This document shows, in pieces, positions 11,965-22,037 of a stretch of DNA of 64,000 bases; the stretch's first letter is position 1, and each line of letters begins with the position of its first letter. This DNA comes from Paragorgia papillata (Eukaryota > Cnidaria > Anthozoa > Scleralcyonacea > Coralliidae): contig JAWNZC010000344.1 in NCBI GenBank assembly GCA_035771165.1, positions 1,397,501 through 1,461,500 on the forward strand, read 5' to 3'. The translations under genes and the position numbers were made by a program. A model generated the notes under the pieces. The model saw only the letters and a list, made by a program, of their open reading frames with translations. It had not been told where the DNA came from and did not search any database.

Positions 11965-12887
11965 TTAAGAAGAAAGAGAAGGAAGTCTAATGTATTTAAG
12001 AAAGGCATTAGACTTCCACCTTCCAAGTGAACGTATCTGAGCATCCGACATACCCCGATCCGCAGCGTGAGAAGCGGCCCCTATCCGAAAGTTGTGACCC
12101 TTATAAACCTCGGGACTTAAATTGCATAATTTAAGAGCTATAGCCAGTTGTTTTGCAAAATAATTACGAGGAACAGGTTTTTGATTTGGCAAAACAAATA
12201 GAAAACCGGTTGTAGACGTCGTTTGCTTAAATAATCTAAAAGGATATGTACAGGACAAAACTGAAATTGCTTAGTAACAATGACTGAGAACGGGCGCTGG
12301 TTATAGTTGTGTTTGTAACTCAAGAAAGTGATTTTCAAAGACACAACTCTGCCTGAACTGTCTACCATTTTAGTCAACTGGGTCAGACTTAAATTTGATT
12401 CATCTCCCACATTTCGTGTAGCTGTCAAATCACCAACCCGCAAAAATGCATGGAATGCTGTGGAGCACATTGCTTGAAAAAGTGTAATCTCGTATTGTGA
12501 TACAGAAAATTGGTGAGCAATATGAATTAGCCTATGAAGTAGAGGCAGTGTGATTGGCATTCTAGTATCCAGGCGAGATCCTAACTTAACATAACCCTTC
12601 AGCATCTGATTAATGTAAAAAACCTTGGTAGGATCCGCAGAACTTGACAATTTGTGCAAATAACCTAATGCCGACACATAGGTGTTAACTGTAGATGGAG
12701 CGTACCGTTTATTATACAGGTACGCGACAAACAAAGCCAACATAGCTGGTGTAATTGGAAAGGGTATTGCACAACCAGGAAATAATGCACAATGACATTG
12801 CTCAAATAGCTTCCATGCCCTACGATAGGTTGGTAGAGAAGAAGGCTGAAGGCTAGATAGTACTAGACTAGCTACTGTAGGGACCAA
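11965..12887 (-). pseudogene. DIRS tyrosine recombinase (element 1), one frameshift
   Basis: The first frame (12887-12138) has the N-terminal core-binding helices and the first catalytic arginine in FLRVGDLTA. A second frame (12258-11965) has the C-terminal catalytic box HNFRIGAAS (HxxR) and GRWKSNAFLKYIR with the nucleophile tyrosine. The two frames overlap around 12140-12258, so one frameshift separates them near 12250. The protein would cut and join the circular retrotransposon DNA at its target. It starts where the RNase H frame ends, overlapping by about 16 bp. Confidence 0.85.
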
Positions 12888-13323
12888 TTCTCTGGCTGCA
12901 GATGGACAGGTATGTCGGTTGGTGATTGGTCCATAATTGTTGAAGCCAATTGTTGAAATCTCTGCACCTGCAAACGAGACAGCGCATCCGCCAAATTATT
13001 TTTAACTCCTGGTATATGTTTTGCCTTGAACATAATATTAAACTGTAAACAAAGCAAAACCAGGCTACGGACAAAGACCATTACTGTTTTGTCCTTGCAC
13101 GACTGTTTGTTAATAACATGCACTAACGCTTCGTTGTCGGTATAAAAGAGAATAGAGCGGTTACTCATATCTGCACCCGACAAGTGCAAACTTAAAACAA
13201 TTGGATAAAATTCCAATATTGCAATGTTGGTGTTAACCCAATTACCAGGCCATTTCCCATAGCACCAGTGTTTTCCGAATAAAGCACCAAAACCTAAAAC
13301 CCCGGAGGCATCCGTAAAAAGGT
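12872..13323 (-). pseudogene. DIRS RNase H (element 1)
   Basis: Translation upstream of 13216 begins NLFTDASG, the first catalytic aspartate of the retroelement RNase H. The frame 13216-12872 has SILFYTDNEALVHVIN with the next aspartate and KHIPGVKNNLADALSR with the last. Directly upstream the sequence changes to gag, so the RT fingers and palm have been deleted. It degrades the RNA template during reverse transcription in the intact family. Confidence 0.8.
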
Positions 13324-14475
13324 TTAAATGATTAGATGATCGCCATATATCGTCAATAAATTGGAGTGGGGACCTGCCTGTCTGAGAAATTGTGTGTTTT
13401 TTCCGAAAGCTTTGCCTTGGGGACGAAAATTACACTGACTTGCTTGATGATCCCTTTGGCAGTGAAAACAAGTGTGTTTGAATGCACAACCTGCACAATC
13501 TAAACCGCGATGAAATTTGAAGCAAAAACCATGTGGTACACGTTGGTTATCGATACCTTTGGCAGGGCCAGTAAATGGCTGAGCTCGTTTACTCAACATG
13601 GGAGAAGACGGTTGTGCACGTAACCATAGCTCCCAGTGAACACTTCCCCAAGGCAAAGCTGAAGCTGAACTTTGTCTTAAAAAACGGAAGTTCTCATCGT
13701 AGAATTTCCAGTTGTAACCCCGGGAAGCTAAGTCTTGTATAATTTCACAATACTTCATTAACCCCGGCTTAAGGCTTGGAGCCATTGATTAATATTAAAA
13801 ATTTTCTGGCTCCGGTTAATCGGCTCTAGGCAAATAGATGGGCCATTGCTACCCTCTAAATTCTTAAAAGATAACTGGAACTTATTGTTCCCTTGACTAG
13901 AAATAAGGGCATTAAATTCCACATATTCATTGTTCCAAATTTTGCCCTTCAATTTATCGTTCACTCGAGAATCAATTTCCAAACTGCTGGAATGGAACAT
14001 AGTTTTTGGAATACATGGTGTATCATATACCTGTTATAGACTCATGGGTGGATGCCACAGCTTCTTCGACCAGCGTACCGATTGTGGGTTGAGCTTCCTG
14101 CAGGATGTTGTGGTGCACTGGCGGTTGGAGGATGCTGGCATGCGGCATAGGTGGACTCGGAGTTGCAGGTTGGTTGACCAAAACAGCTGGTTGATCGATC
14201 GTGGAAAGTCTCTGTGTCACCACATCAGCTACCCTCGTCACTAGCTGGTCAATTAAGTCCGGGGTCAGCACGGTTGTTGCAGCTTCACCTGTTGTTGACT
14301 CCACTGGAGAATTCTGGCTGGACCCAGCCTTTGGCCTCTTTGCTGCCCGTGTTGCCTTCTTGGCTGTACGTTTTTCAGCTGGCCGTCTTGTAGCAGGAAC
14401 AGCAGGAACAGCAGGAACAGCATCGGCTGCCACTGCAACCTGATTTGCTGCAGATCGTGTGACTCGTCGAGGCAT
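13324..14475 (-). pseudogene. DIRS gag-like protein (element 1), in three frames
   Basis: It begins MPRRVTRSAANQ at 14475 with a lysine/arginine-rich N-terminus. The second frame is 14000-13758, with the typical gag stretch SFKNLEGSNGPS. The third is 13785-13324, ending in a cysteine-histidine segment CFKFHRGLDCAGCAFKH with CFHCQRDHQASQC as a zinc knuckle. Frame changes near 14010 and 13780 break it. The knuckle binds the element RNA in this family. Confidence 0.75.
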
Positions 14476-14559
14476 ATTATACTAGATGAAAGGAAAATTA
14501 AATACTTGGCAGATATTTGAAGTGGGAATCCAAATAGCCTTTAGTGATATCACTGGAAA

Positions 14560-14890
14560 AAACCCCGAAAGTTCAACAACAAGCCAAATGATTATATTAA
14601 ACCACACTGGTATAAACTTATATAGTGTACGGCCAAAAGGTAAGAAAGACCTCACTGGCAAAATTGTAAACAAGCCAAATGATTATGTTAAACCACACTG
14701 GCATGAAATTGTAGATAATATAAAGCCAAAGGGTAACCAAGACCTCACTGGCAAAATTGTAAACAGGCCAAATAATTATATTAAACCACACTGGCATGCA
14801 AATATATAATGTATAGCCAAAAGGTAAGAAAGACCTCACTGGCAAAATTGTAAACAGGCCAAATGGTCATGTTAGACCACACTGGCATTA
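14560..14890. repeat. 117-bp tandem repeat upstream of DIRS gag
   Basis: About three units contain GACCTCACTGGCAAAATTGT followed by AACCACACTGGCAT. It lies just upstream of the gag start and could be the element's 5' regulatory repeat. Confidence 0.7.
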
Positions 14891-15279
14891 AAATTCATAC
14901 TTATGGCAAAAAGTTTTCAAACAAAAACCAGCATTGCATATGCAAAATAAATTACTATTTATATAATAACAGTGTCGGTTCAAACAAAAACCTTCAATAC
15001 TGAAGCTAGTAACAAATAGTGAATACTTGCAAGGAAACATAAAAACGAATTAACAGTGTAACAAGTAACACATTAGCCTTATCAAACACAAGGTTGACGC
15101 AGCGGCTAGTGCTACAGCTCCTGAAAATTCATACTATAGCATGGTTAAAGCTTGTAATATGGCACCTCGATAACTAATATTGACCTAATTTCCGGTGACC
15201 GAATTTCTTGAGGAATATACACAGGAATTAGATGTCAGAACGTCTCTGACAGCTCCGGAACTACTTACAATGATTAAAC
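14891..15279. other. Spacer with no gene
   Basis: AT-rich sequence between the DIRS 5' repeats and the 19-bp minisatellite. No open frame or repeat is seen. Confidence 0.4.
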
Positions 15280-15408
15280 TCGTGTACTCATGAGTAACTC
15301 ACGAGTTACTCATTTACTCACGAGTTACTATTTACTCATGAGCAACTCACGAGTTACTCATTTACTCACGAGTTACTCATGAGTTACTAATTTACTCATG
15401 AGTTAATC
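15280..15408. repeat. 19-bp minisatellite, array 1 (core ACTCATGAGT)
   Basis: Tandem near-palindromic units of the type ATTTACTCATGAGTTACTC, with CATGAG/CACGAG variants. The same repeat occurs at 18507-18863 and 54250-54371. It separates DIRS element 1 from an ATPase copy. Confidence 0.85.
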
Positions 15409-15569
15409 CCTTAGAGGCGGCGTCTAAGTATCGTCCAAGCGACGTCCAGCTATGCATGCGCATTGGTTCGTTTTGGTGTCCCCACATGCATTAGAGAAGA
15501 AACTCAAGGATATAATCTTACTTTTCTTACATAAATTTTCACAAGTAGTTTGAGAGTTGTTGTGCGAAC

Positions 15570-16382
15570 ATGCCTTGCGCTTGTAATATTTGCGGAAAGA
15601 GCTTTTCAAGACAGTTTAATTTACAACGCCACGTAAAGGTCCTGCATGGGGGAGCTCGGCCAATACAAACGATGTCTACTGATTCTACATTTAAGTATTC
15701 TCCATTTGATGGAAACGCATCGAATTACCAAGACAACAAAAAGACATACTCCATACAATTAACTCATCCCTTTGGGCTCTTGGTCTCTGGGGGGACCAAG
15801 ACTGGGAGGGCAAGCTTTGTCAAAGAATTGTTAGCCAACGCCCAAATCATGATCGACCCTGTCCCAGAAAATATAATTTATTTTTATTCTGAGTACCAAG
15901 ACACGCTTGCTAAAATGGAACTTCTTATTCCTGGGATTCAGTTTGTGCAAGGTTTATCCGAATCTATATTGGATAGTATTAATCCCCAAATAAGAAATCT
16001 ATTTATCATTGATGATATGATGGGTGAAAAAGATACGATTATTGCCAAACTATTCACGAAGAAATCCCATCATGGTAATCTCAGCGTGATTTATATTGTG
16101 CAAAATTTGTTTCATTAAAGAAAAGACCATGGTACCATCTCTCTCAATGCTAGTTACTTTGTCCTAACAAAAAATGTTCGTGATGCATGTCAAGTGACTC
16201 ATCTTGCCAAACAGTTGTATCCCGACAACACAAAGTTTTTCCAGCAAGCCTACCAGATGGCAACCAAAGAGCCGTATTCTTACCTGTTTGTCGATCTCAC
16301 GCCGACATGTCCCGATGAAATCCGAGTAAGATCCGGGATATTTCCGACTGATACACATTATGTATATCAACCCAGGGTATAA
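15570..16382 (+). pseudogene. Polinton A packaging ATPase with N-terminal C2H2 finger, copy 1
   Basis: It starts with a C2H2 zinc finger (CNICGKSFSRQFNLQRHVKVLH, residues 5-26), then an FtsK/HerA (A32-like) packaging ATPase fold. The Walker A site reads GGTKTGRAS, lacking the usual lysine; Walker B is NLFIIDDMM. A TAA at 16116-16118 ends the frame. The rest of the protein continues in frame to 16382 and matches copy 2 (54412-55122). In Polintons this ATPase pumps DNA into the capsid. The zinc finger is absent from copy 2, which is truncated there by the minisatellite. Confidence 0.8.
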
Positions 16383-16897
16383 GAATAAGTGCTGAATACC
16401 TGAGAAAAGCGACATTGAGACATACTGATAATGGTTTATTAAAGGCTATATAGGACTGCATTTTGAATATATGCTTAGATTTCATCAAACGAAAGAAACC
16501 ATTATTACAAAAAACTAGTGTATTCCTACAATCAATCTAAACACCCTAGTATTGGAATGACACCAGTTATAAGAATTAAAGTTACTGTTGAATCGTTGAT
16601 ACATTATCTTCTGTACTATGCTGAATTTAAATAAAGTATTTACAAATAATGTATATGTCTTTCTGATATTCCTTTGGTACATGTTAAATGTATAAGTTAC
16701 CGCTTATCAACTCTCGTATAAAAGGTGTTGTCGAGTTATATTATAGTAAAATATAGCGTGAAGAGGGTGTGGCGTGTTCTTAAGGATTGATCAATTACCG
16801 AATTCAGTTAATTTAAAAGAGCGGCAAATTTGAATCATTCGCCGAAACTGCCTATACAATGAGAGAATACCCTAATATGTGGCGGAACATCTCAAAT
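16383..16897. repeat. 3' flank shared by both ATPase copies
   Basis: From the ATPase stop to CATCTCAAAT the sequence is nearly identical to 55123-55636. Together with the gene this makes a direct repeat of about 1.25 kb. No gene is visible in the flank. Confidence 0.85.
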
Positions 16898-17302
16898 GAA
16901 ATATTTGTAAGGCAAATAGAGTTTTTATGAGTTTCTTTCGTTGATAAATTAAACCAACTCGATCAGATCATGCATAATTACATAACCAATGTGATCGAAG
17001 AGGAAAGGGGGATTGGTGATGAGCCTCGCTTTCGCGTAGAGCGCCGATATAAACAAAGTCTCTCACGTGAGAGCGGCCTCATTTGCTGTTTGACAACGCC
17101 AACTACAGAAGAGAAATTTGAAATCTTAGAGGTTTTCAATCCTTTCCATCGTGGTTTAAATATTGGTAAGAAATTCTTCCTTTGTGTCATTACCTTTTAT
17201 TTATCTTACGAACTATTGTTTACAATCTTAATTTCTCTTGTATTGATTTTACAAATATAATATTTTGCGTTTTGGATTTGTGTTTTGATTCAACGTCTAT
17301 CC
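16898..17302 (+). other. Unique stretch with a possible small frame
   Basis: An open stretch at 16970-17260 encodes 96 residues, with a polar N-terminal half and a hydrophobic C-terminal segment that could cross a membrane. I do not recognise it, and it may be non-coding leader of the next gene. Confidence 0.25.
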
Positions 17303-17851
17303 ATGGCAAACACTGAGCCTAAAGTTATCATTTTGGGTCATTATTTTGTAAAGCGTTTTCGTCGTGATTTGTATTCATCTTTCGATCCAAGGACCCGTAA
17401 AGATTTTAAACTTCGCGGTACAGCTTCGGTTTCTTTACACGGCGTAGGAGGCAGAACTGTGAGTAAGCTTCGCCATTTTGATTTAGAAATTTTAAGTCAA
17501 TTACGTCCAGTTATCGTTATTCTGGAAATAGGAACTAGCGATCTTTCCCATGAAAAGCCTGAGGTTGTCGGATCTTCGATTGATGATTTAGTTTGTCATA
17601 TTTTAAGAGATTTTTCTAGCGTCCGAGTTATCGGTGTTTGCCATGTGATCCCTCGCAGTAACTTGTATCCCGCTGCTGAGGAATTTTTTCAAAAGGCAAA
17701 ACTTTTGAATCAATATTTAGGCGTTGTATTGGCACAATATCCTAACGTTTTCTGTTGGCAACACAAACATTTTAATAGTATATTTAAGGATTTATATTTA
17801 CCAGATGGAGTTCACCTCAATAAGTTAGGTCAATATTTTTTATCACCGTGA
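17303..17851 (+). CDS. SGNH-hydrolase-like protein, retroelement type, 3'-truncated
   Basis: The most likely start is MANTEPKV at 17303. The SGNH/GDSL esterase fold is suggested by the first strand KVIILGHYFVKRF, the third block VILEIGTSDLS and the final DGVHLNKLGQYF with the catalytic Asp-x-x-His. The usual GDS serine is replaced by GHY, so activity is doubtful. Such hydrolase genes occur in Ngaro/DIRS and CR1-type retroelements and as multi-copy genes in cnidarians. It runs on the strand opposite to both DIRS elements and ends exactly where the polymerase fragment begins, so its 3' end is probably lost. Confidence 0.55.
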   Translation: MANTEPKVIILGHYFVKRFRRDLYSSFDPRTRKDFKLRGTASVSLHGVGGRTVSKLRHFDLEILSQLRPVIVILEIGTSDLSHEKPEVVGSSIDDLVCHILRDFSSVRVIGVCHVIPRSNLYPAAEEFFQKAKLLNQYLGVVLAQYPNVFCWQHKHFNSIFKDLYLPDGVHLNKLGQYFLSP

Positions 17852-18497
17852 AACCGCGCTGTTCCAAATAGCGTACCTTCTCAAGAGTTCTTTCGTAAAG
17901 AACCTGCATTGGAACCCTACACCTCTCGTTAAACGTATCTTTATTTAGTGCGCAACTATGTCCGTGCCAGTAGCAGCCTTGGTATTCAAATACAGTCTTA
18001 TTTTCCATGTCAAATCCATCAACGGGGTACCGTCCTATACGGTGCTCGCCTCGGTTATGGGCATAGACGATATTAAAACCGTCACGATGCGCTAGAAAGT
18101 CTAGCCATTGAATACTAGACTTGTTAAAATAATTTTGTTGTTTAAAATTATCTTCCTTCCTCCGCCTAACATAATAGCCACAGGGCATCTCTTGGGCTAA
18201 AGCCCAAAGATACAAGGCGTTTGCATCGGCCCCCCAAGCCCACTTACATGGTTTGGTGCCACCACGAATGAACGTTTTGTCTTTCTCGTGGTAGCGGTTG
18301 AAAATAATGGAGGGTCCTCCTACAATGTTTTTCTTGAAAGTATAATATAAGTCCTTATCCCGTTCTCGAAATATACTAAAATAGGTGTTGGATAATAAGT
18401 CGGTATGACGTAGTGAAAACCATGGGGGTTGAGGGAATAAGAAGTTCCATTTTAGCAAACGTGTCTTGGTAATATTTTCTGGGACAGGGTCGATCAT
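17850..18497 (-). pseudogene. Polinton A DNA polymerase B fragment in a chimeric frame
   Basis: Residues from about 60 on are family-B protein-primed-type polymerase: GADANALYLWALAQEMPCG, then the module YPVDGFD, VFEYQGCYWHGHSC and LEQRGFTVIK. The first 20 or so residues come from the ATPase gene (MIDPVPENI, matching 15848 onwards). The next 14 (PPWFSLRHTDLLSN) come from the terminal repeat. The open frame is therefore a product of rearrangement and the polymerase is truncated on both sides. It is not the polymerase of Maverick B, whose same module lies before motif A. Confidence 0.8.
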
Positions 18498-18506
18498 GAT
18501 TTGGGA

Positions 18507-18863
18507 TAAATGAGTAACTCATGAGTAACTCGTGAGTAAATGAGTAACTCCTGAGTAATTAACTCGTGAGTAACTCATGAGTAAATGAGCAACTCATGAG
18601 TAAATGAGCAACTCATGAGTAAATGAGTAATTTGTGAGTAAATGAGTAACTCATGAGTAAATGAGTAACGCATGAGTAAATGAGTAACTCATGAGTAAAT
18701 GAGTAACTCATGAGTAAATGAGTAACTCATGAGTAAATGAGTAATTCGTGAGTAAATGAGTAACTCACGAGTAAATGAGTAACTCATGAGTAACTCGTGA
18801 GTTACTCATGAGTAAATGAGTAACTCGTGAGTAAATGAGTAACTCGTGAGTAAATGAGTAATG
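18507..18863. repeat. 19-bp minisatellite, array 2
   Basis: About 18 units of GAGTAACTCATGAGTAAAT with CGTGAG variants, in the orientation opposite to array 3. It lies between the chimeric polymerase fragment and the 3' side of DIRS element 2. Confidence 0.9.
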
Positions 18864-19906
18864 GAGCACTTGCCAGTAGACTGATAATATTTGGCGCGTT
18901 TTGGCTGCTTAAGTAGTGCGCAAAATGACCTTTGCTCATTGAAAGGATACTTTGCGTTTTGTGATTGGATAGTTAAATCTATATCTCTGGACTTTCGGAC
19001 CGACACGTGAATATAGAGCGTGCCAGGCACCTGGGTCATGATATGGAATAATACGGGGAAAACACTGGGATAATACCGAGTACTTATCTTGCATTCTTTC
19101 CACTTTATACCGGTATATTTTTGTCCTCAGAGGGGACTTGGTTTGTTACGTATGTTGCATGAGAGGCTCAAGAGGCTTATCTCCAAAGCTGATTACAGGC
19201 ACCCAGAGGGCACGACGCACGTGCAGAGTGTTTGTGCATTAACCGCAATTTATTTGAATAAATTGTTGCCTTAATGCACTGCACTCCTGTCTACCATGAG
19301 GTCCGGAAAAAGGAAGAGAAAAGTCTACTAGACTTATTTGGCAGTAAGGAAGCAGGAGAAAAGCTGGCGCAACGGACACAAAGCCCGGGTCGGGGTAAGG
19401 ATCCATCTGGGGGACCAGAAGTGTGGATACCTAGCTGTGGAGATCGTCCAGCAGCTATGATCGTGGCATCACACAAATCTGGACGTTAGACACGTTGAGG
19501 TGGGGGTGCCAACCTCTGGCTGGTAAATATCAAGCTAGGTAGTGTGTACCCGCTTTGAAGTGACATTATACAAGGCCTATGAGTCTCCACAGAGCAAGGG
19601 GGGTGCCCAAGTCGGGAGCGCCGACTGCTGGGGTTGATCTCAGAAGTCGCAACCCCAGCTACTCTGTGTAGGGGAGGGAGAAAAAAAGTGGCTCAGGACA
19701 CGTTTCTTTGCACTGAGCCAGATTAAGTTTTTAAGTGGGGGTAGGAGGTGTCCGGAGGACAGCGATTCCCTGCCAAGAATTGAGGTAAAGCCGAGAATTC
19801 CCTCACTGAAACTGACTGGCGTTATAACATACTAATATACTTAAAACTTAACCATAACAACGAACGAAACGGATTAACAAAACACAGTTATTTGAACTAA
19901 TTATCC
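18864..19906. other. 3' untranslated side of DIRS element 2
   Basis: No convincing gene. GC content is higher than around it. Short hairpins are visible: GGGGTTG...CAACCCC at about 19632-19660, and TGGCTCAG...CTGAGCCA at about 19690-19721. By position this is the region downstream of the recombinase gene, where DIRS elements carry repeats used for circle formation; that role is inferred. Confidence 0.4.
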
Positions 19907-20024
19907 TTAATCGGCAAGCTCTTGCTGTTCTAATTGTTTTACCATAGTTTCTGGTACTGTTTTAATTAGTTCGGATGGTGTGCGAATGTATCTTTCGTAA
20001 CAATCGGAAGACCAACGACCCATT
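19907..20024 (-). pseudogene. C-terminal end of the DIRS element 2 tyrosine recombinase
   Basis: The minus strand from 20024 reads GRWSSDCYERYIRTPSEL and ends ELAD-stop. GRW...Y is the final catalytic box, with the nucleophilic tyrosine. It is cut off from the rest of the gene (50408-51181) by the 30-kb Maverick. The last five bases before the Maverick are the duplicated target. Confidence 0.9.
20020..20024. repeat. Target-site duplication of Maverick B, left (CCATT)
   Basis: CCATT precedes the terminus AGTAGTG at 20025. The same five bases follow the right terminus at 50408-50412. The duplication falls within recombinase codons, so the empty site can be inferred exactly. Confidence 0.9.
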
Positions 20025-20261
20025 AGTAGTGTTATTAATAATACTATTTTTTTTTGTGTGTTGGAGATTGGGTACTAGTGATTAACCCATCATATTGCTT
20101 TTTTTTTTTTTTCAACCAATCAGGTGCAAGTAGGAATAAATTAAAGTCGATTTTGGACGGAGGGTGCTAGAGAGTGGGTGTTGGCTGTTTATTTTTTTAA
20201 TTAATTCATAGGTGTGGTTTGTGTTCGGGGTGGGTTGGGGATTTTTTTTGGTGTGTGTGTA
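20025..20261. repeat. Left terminal inverted repeat of Maverick B
   Basis: It is an inverted copy of 50152-50407, differing only in homopolymer and GT-repeat lengths and very few substitutions, for example ACCCATCAT against ACCAATCAT. The inner edge is a GTGTGTGT run. The near identity suggests a recent insertion or recent gene conversion. Confidence 0.95.
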
Positions 20262-20576
20262 AAAAAATTAAAAAAAAGGGAAAACATTTTTTTTTTTTCT
20301 TTGAAGTATAGAAGTAGTGAACGTTGATAGCGTGAAAGTTGTGATTCCCTAAGAAAAAAATTAAATAAAAATAATTGCGATTGAATATATAGTTGTTTTT
20401 TTTTGTATTTTGTTTCTGTTTTTTTGAAATTTTACGTTTCTCCATATATGTCGAAAAATTGGAAAAAAATATTTTTAATTTATAGAAATATATTTATATT
20501 TAAATTTTTTTTTTTTTTCATTTTAAAAATATTTTTAACTGTAGAAAAAAATTTTTTTTTTAGTCAGTTTTAAAAA
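20262..20576. other. AT-rich subterminal region, no gene
   Basis: Long A and T runs and no protein-like frame. It probably holds the promoter of the 20577 gene. Confidence 0.5.
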
Positions 20577-20939
20577 ATGGCTGAAGCGATATGGACGAAG
20601 TTTTTCTCAGATCAGTCGAAGGAGAAGTTTTTATCAGTTGAAAAATTAAATTATTTTAGGGAATTTTATCCTGATAGTAATTTGATATTACGTGGTGGAG
20701 AGGAAGTTATTATACGTGGAGGTGAAGATAATGAGGAAGTTATTAAAGATACTAGTGAAGAAGAAATAAATATGGAACTTTTGTTTGAAGTGGTTTCTGC
20801 AGTAGAGATTGAAAAATATTGTGGATACCCCTTGGGAAATCTTTCTACTTTGGATACTTTGAAAGAAGACGATTTTCATAAGTTTTTGGGAAAAGTTGTG
20901 TTTTATAAAGATTATATTTTAAAATTGAAGGAGAACTGA
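20577..20939 (+). CDS. Unrecognised acidic protein, first gene of Maverick B
   Basis: A 120-residue frame starts at an ATG preceded by a T/A run. The middle is acidic, with the local duplication LRGGEEVIIRGGED. The second half has a hydrophobic-acidic pattern (LLFEVVSAVEIEKYCGY) that could form helices. No family was recognised. It points inward, away from the left terminus, and has no obvious partner at the right end. Confidence 0.5.
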   Translation: MAEAIWTKFFSDQSKEKFLSVEKLNYFREFYPDSNLILRGGEEVIIRGGEDNEEVIKDTSEEEINMELLFEVVSAVEIEKYCGYPLGNLSTLDTLKEDDFHKFLGKVVFYKDYILKLKEN

Positions 20940-21010
20940 GAGATTGAGAAAAGGTAAAAATTTATTTTCCATGGTAGATTTCCATGTTTTTTTGTTACAA
21001 GTATTATTTT

Positions 21011-21211
21011 TTAAAGATTATATCTTTTCCACCAGCGTTGTTGTCTTTCTATACAATCACAACGTTTAAAGACTTTAACCTTAACTTTTTTACAATAATT
21101 TTCTGTACAAAATTTACAAAAAAATGCATTAACTTCGCATTGTCGACAAGTAAAGAAACAAAATATATTTTCACAATCCATATTGCTTAAACAATTAGTA
21201 CAATTTTCCAT
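21011..21211 (-). CDS. Cysteine-rich small protein, left-end copy
   Basis: The 66 residues include ten cysteines, in the order CTNCL, CFFTCRQCE, FFCKFCTENYC, and end CIERQQRWWKRYNL. The paired CxxC motifs suggest zinc binding. It is clearly homologous to the protein at 49502-49738 near the other end: the TCxxC, FCxxC and QxRWxKRY positions align. Both are transcribed outward, towards their nearer terminus, and both face a divergently transcribed gene. The role is unknown; it could be a small nucleic-acid-binding regulator. Confidence 0.65.
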   Translation of the reverse strand: MENCTNCLSNMDCENIFCFFTCRQCEVNAFFCKFCTENYCKKVKVKVFKRCDCIERQQRWWKRYNL

Positions 21212-21238
21212 CTAAAAGAAAAAAAAATAAAGAGAGAA

Positions 21239-21246
21239 TATAAAAG
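21239..21246 (+). promoter_or_regulatory. TATA box before the 21275 gene
   Basis: TATAAAAG lies about 36 bp upstream of the ATG at 21275, within the short divergent intergenic region. Similar TATA motifs precede several other Maverick B genes, which suggests host RNA polymerase II transcription. Confidence 0.55.
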
Positions 21247-21274
21247 AGTTTTAATTATAAACAAAAATTATACT

Positions 21275-21520
21275 TTGAAAATGGAACCATCCGAGCTGGA
21301 GATGGCAATGGAGAATAAGAGAAGAATTTGCGCGTCGTTTGCTGAATATTTTAATAATAATCCTGAAGCGATGCGTTATTTATTTGAAGAGTGTGAAGAA
21401 AAAACAAAAAGAGAACAAGAAGAAAGGGTAATAATTTTTTTTACATACCTTACGCTTCTTCTATTTGCTCATGGATCGTATTTTCTAGTTCTCTTTTCCT
21501 TTTATTTCTTCTTTTGTTGA
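21275..21520 (+). CDS. YF-x-x-NP family protein, left-end copy (likely spliced)
   Basis: The first 51 residues are polar, with SFAEYFNNNPEAM and then a charged helix ending EEKTKREQEER. This resembles the minus-strand gene at 49180-49471, with its QQYFDQNPAIYD followed by a charged helix. After codon 51 the sequence AGGGTAATAA offers a splice donor, and the next 30 residues are hydrophobic and T-rich, probably intron read-through. The 3' exon was not found with confidence. The gene diverges from the cysteine-rich gene at 21011. Confidence 0.5.
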   Translation: MKMEPSELEMAMENKRRICASFAEYFNNNPEAMRYLFEECEEKTKREQEERVIIFFTYLTLLLFAHGSYFLVLFSFYFFFC

Positions 21521-22037
21521 TAATCCTTTCATAGTTATGTTTGTTTTCATGTTTACATGAAATTGATAATATATTCTTTAGAATCACATTACATTTCGAT
21601 ATGACAATCATTTCTAATGAAAGTTCAATTAAAAAAGCACATTCAGTTTGTATTGATAGTTTGTAGTCTAGTGTTACATTTTCCTTTTGTGAGGCTATCG
21701 CGATCCATTGAAGACAGAGTCTTGTTGGTAGCGTAATAAAGTGTTCAACATAAGGAAATATTGTAAATAGTATAGTTCTATCCGCTTGGTGTACTGCTGC
21801 GTAATCAGCTGAAGCTGGTTTCTCTGTAGCAAACCATTCTTCTAGTTCGTTCTTGTTCGGAAAATATGCAACATATTTGAACAGTGGGTATGCGCTGTTG
21901 GTTTCATTTGTCAATCTGGCTAGATGATCTTGATATGCGTCACGCCATATGAATAGTCTTCCTGATGGAAGTCTTTTAAATTCATCGCTACAAATTAAAC
22001 ATTTCTCTTTGTTAAATGATGCTTCGATAGTCTCCAT
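21450..22037 (-). CDS. Unrecognised 195-residue protein with N-terminal CxxC
   Basis: It begins METIEASFNKEKCLICSDEF, a possible half zinc site. The middle has aromatic and hydrophobic segments (LFTIFPYVEHFITLP). The C-terminus is strongly basic (INKRRNKRKRE), which could bind nucleic acid or act as a nuclear signal. Its 3' end overlaps the tail of the opposite gene at 21275. No family recognised. Confidence 0.55.
   Translation of the reverse strand: METIEASFNKEKCLICSDEFKRLPSGRLFIWRDAYQDHLARLTNETNSAYPLFKYVAYFPNKNELEEWFATEKPASADYAAVHQADRTILFTIFPYVEHFITLPTRLCLQWIAIASQKENVTLDYKLSIQTECAFLIELSLEMIVISKCNVILKNILSISCKHENKHNYERIINKRRNKRKRELENTIHEQIEEA

Larger units (their letters stand above)
11640..14890 (-). 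mobile_element. DIRS element 1, deleted for most of RT
   Basis: On the minus strand the order is 5' tandem repeats (14560-14890), gag (14475-13324), RNase H (about 13323-12872), tyrosine recombinase (12887-11965) and a 3' repeat region (11660-11940). A tyrosine recombinase with RNase H and a gag is diagnostic of DIRS/Ngaro retrotransposons, which integrate through a circular DNA and leave no target duplication. The RT palm is missing. It lies inside Polinton A, 0.3 kb past the left inverted repeat. Confidence 0.8.

Noticed and set aside
14201..14443. Ala/Thr-rich plus-strand frame
   Set aside because: Shadow of the DIRS gag on the other strand.
19089..19489. Possible short genes upstream of Maverick B
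   Set aside because: No recognisable motif, and the position fits the untranslated 3' side of DIRS element 2.
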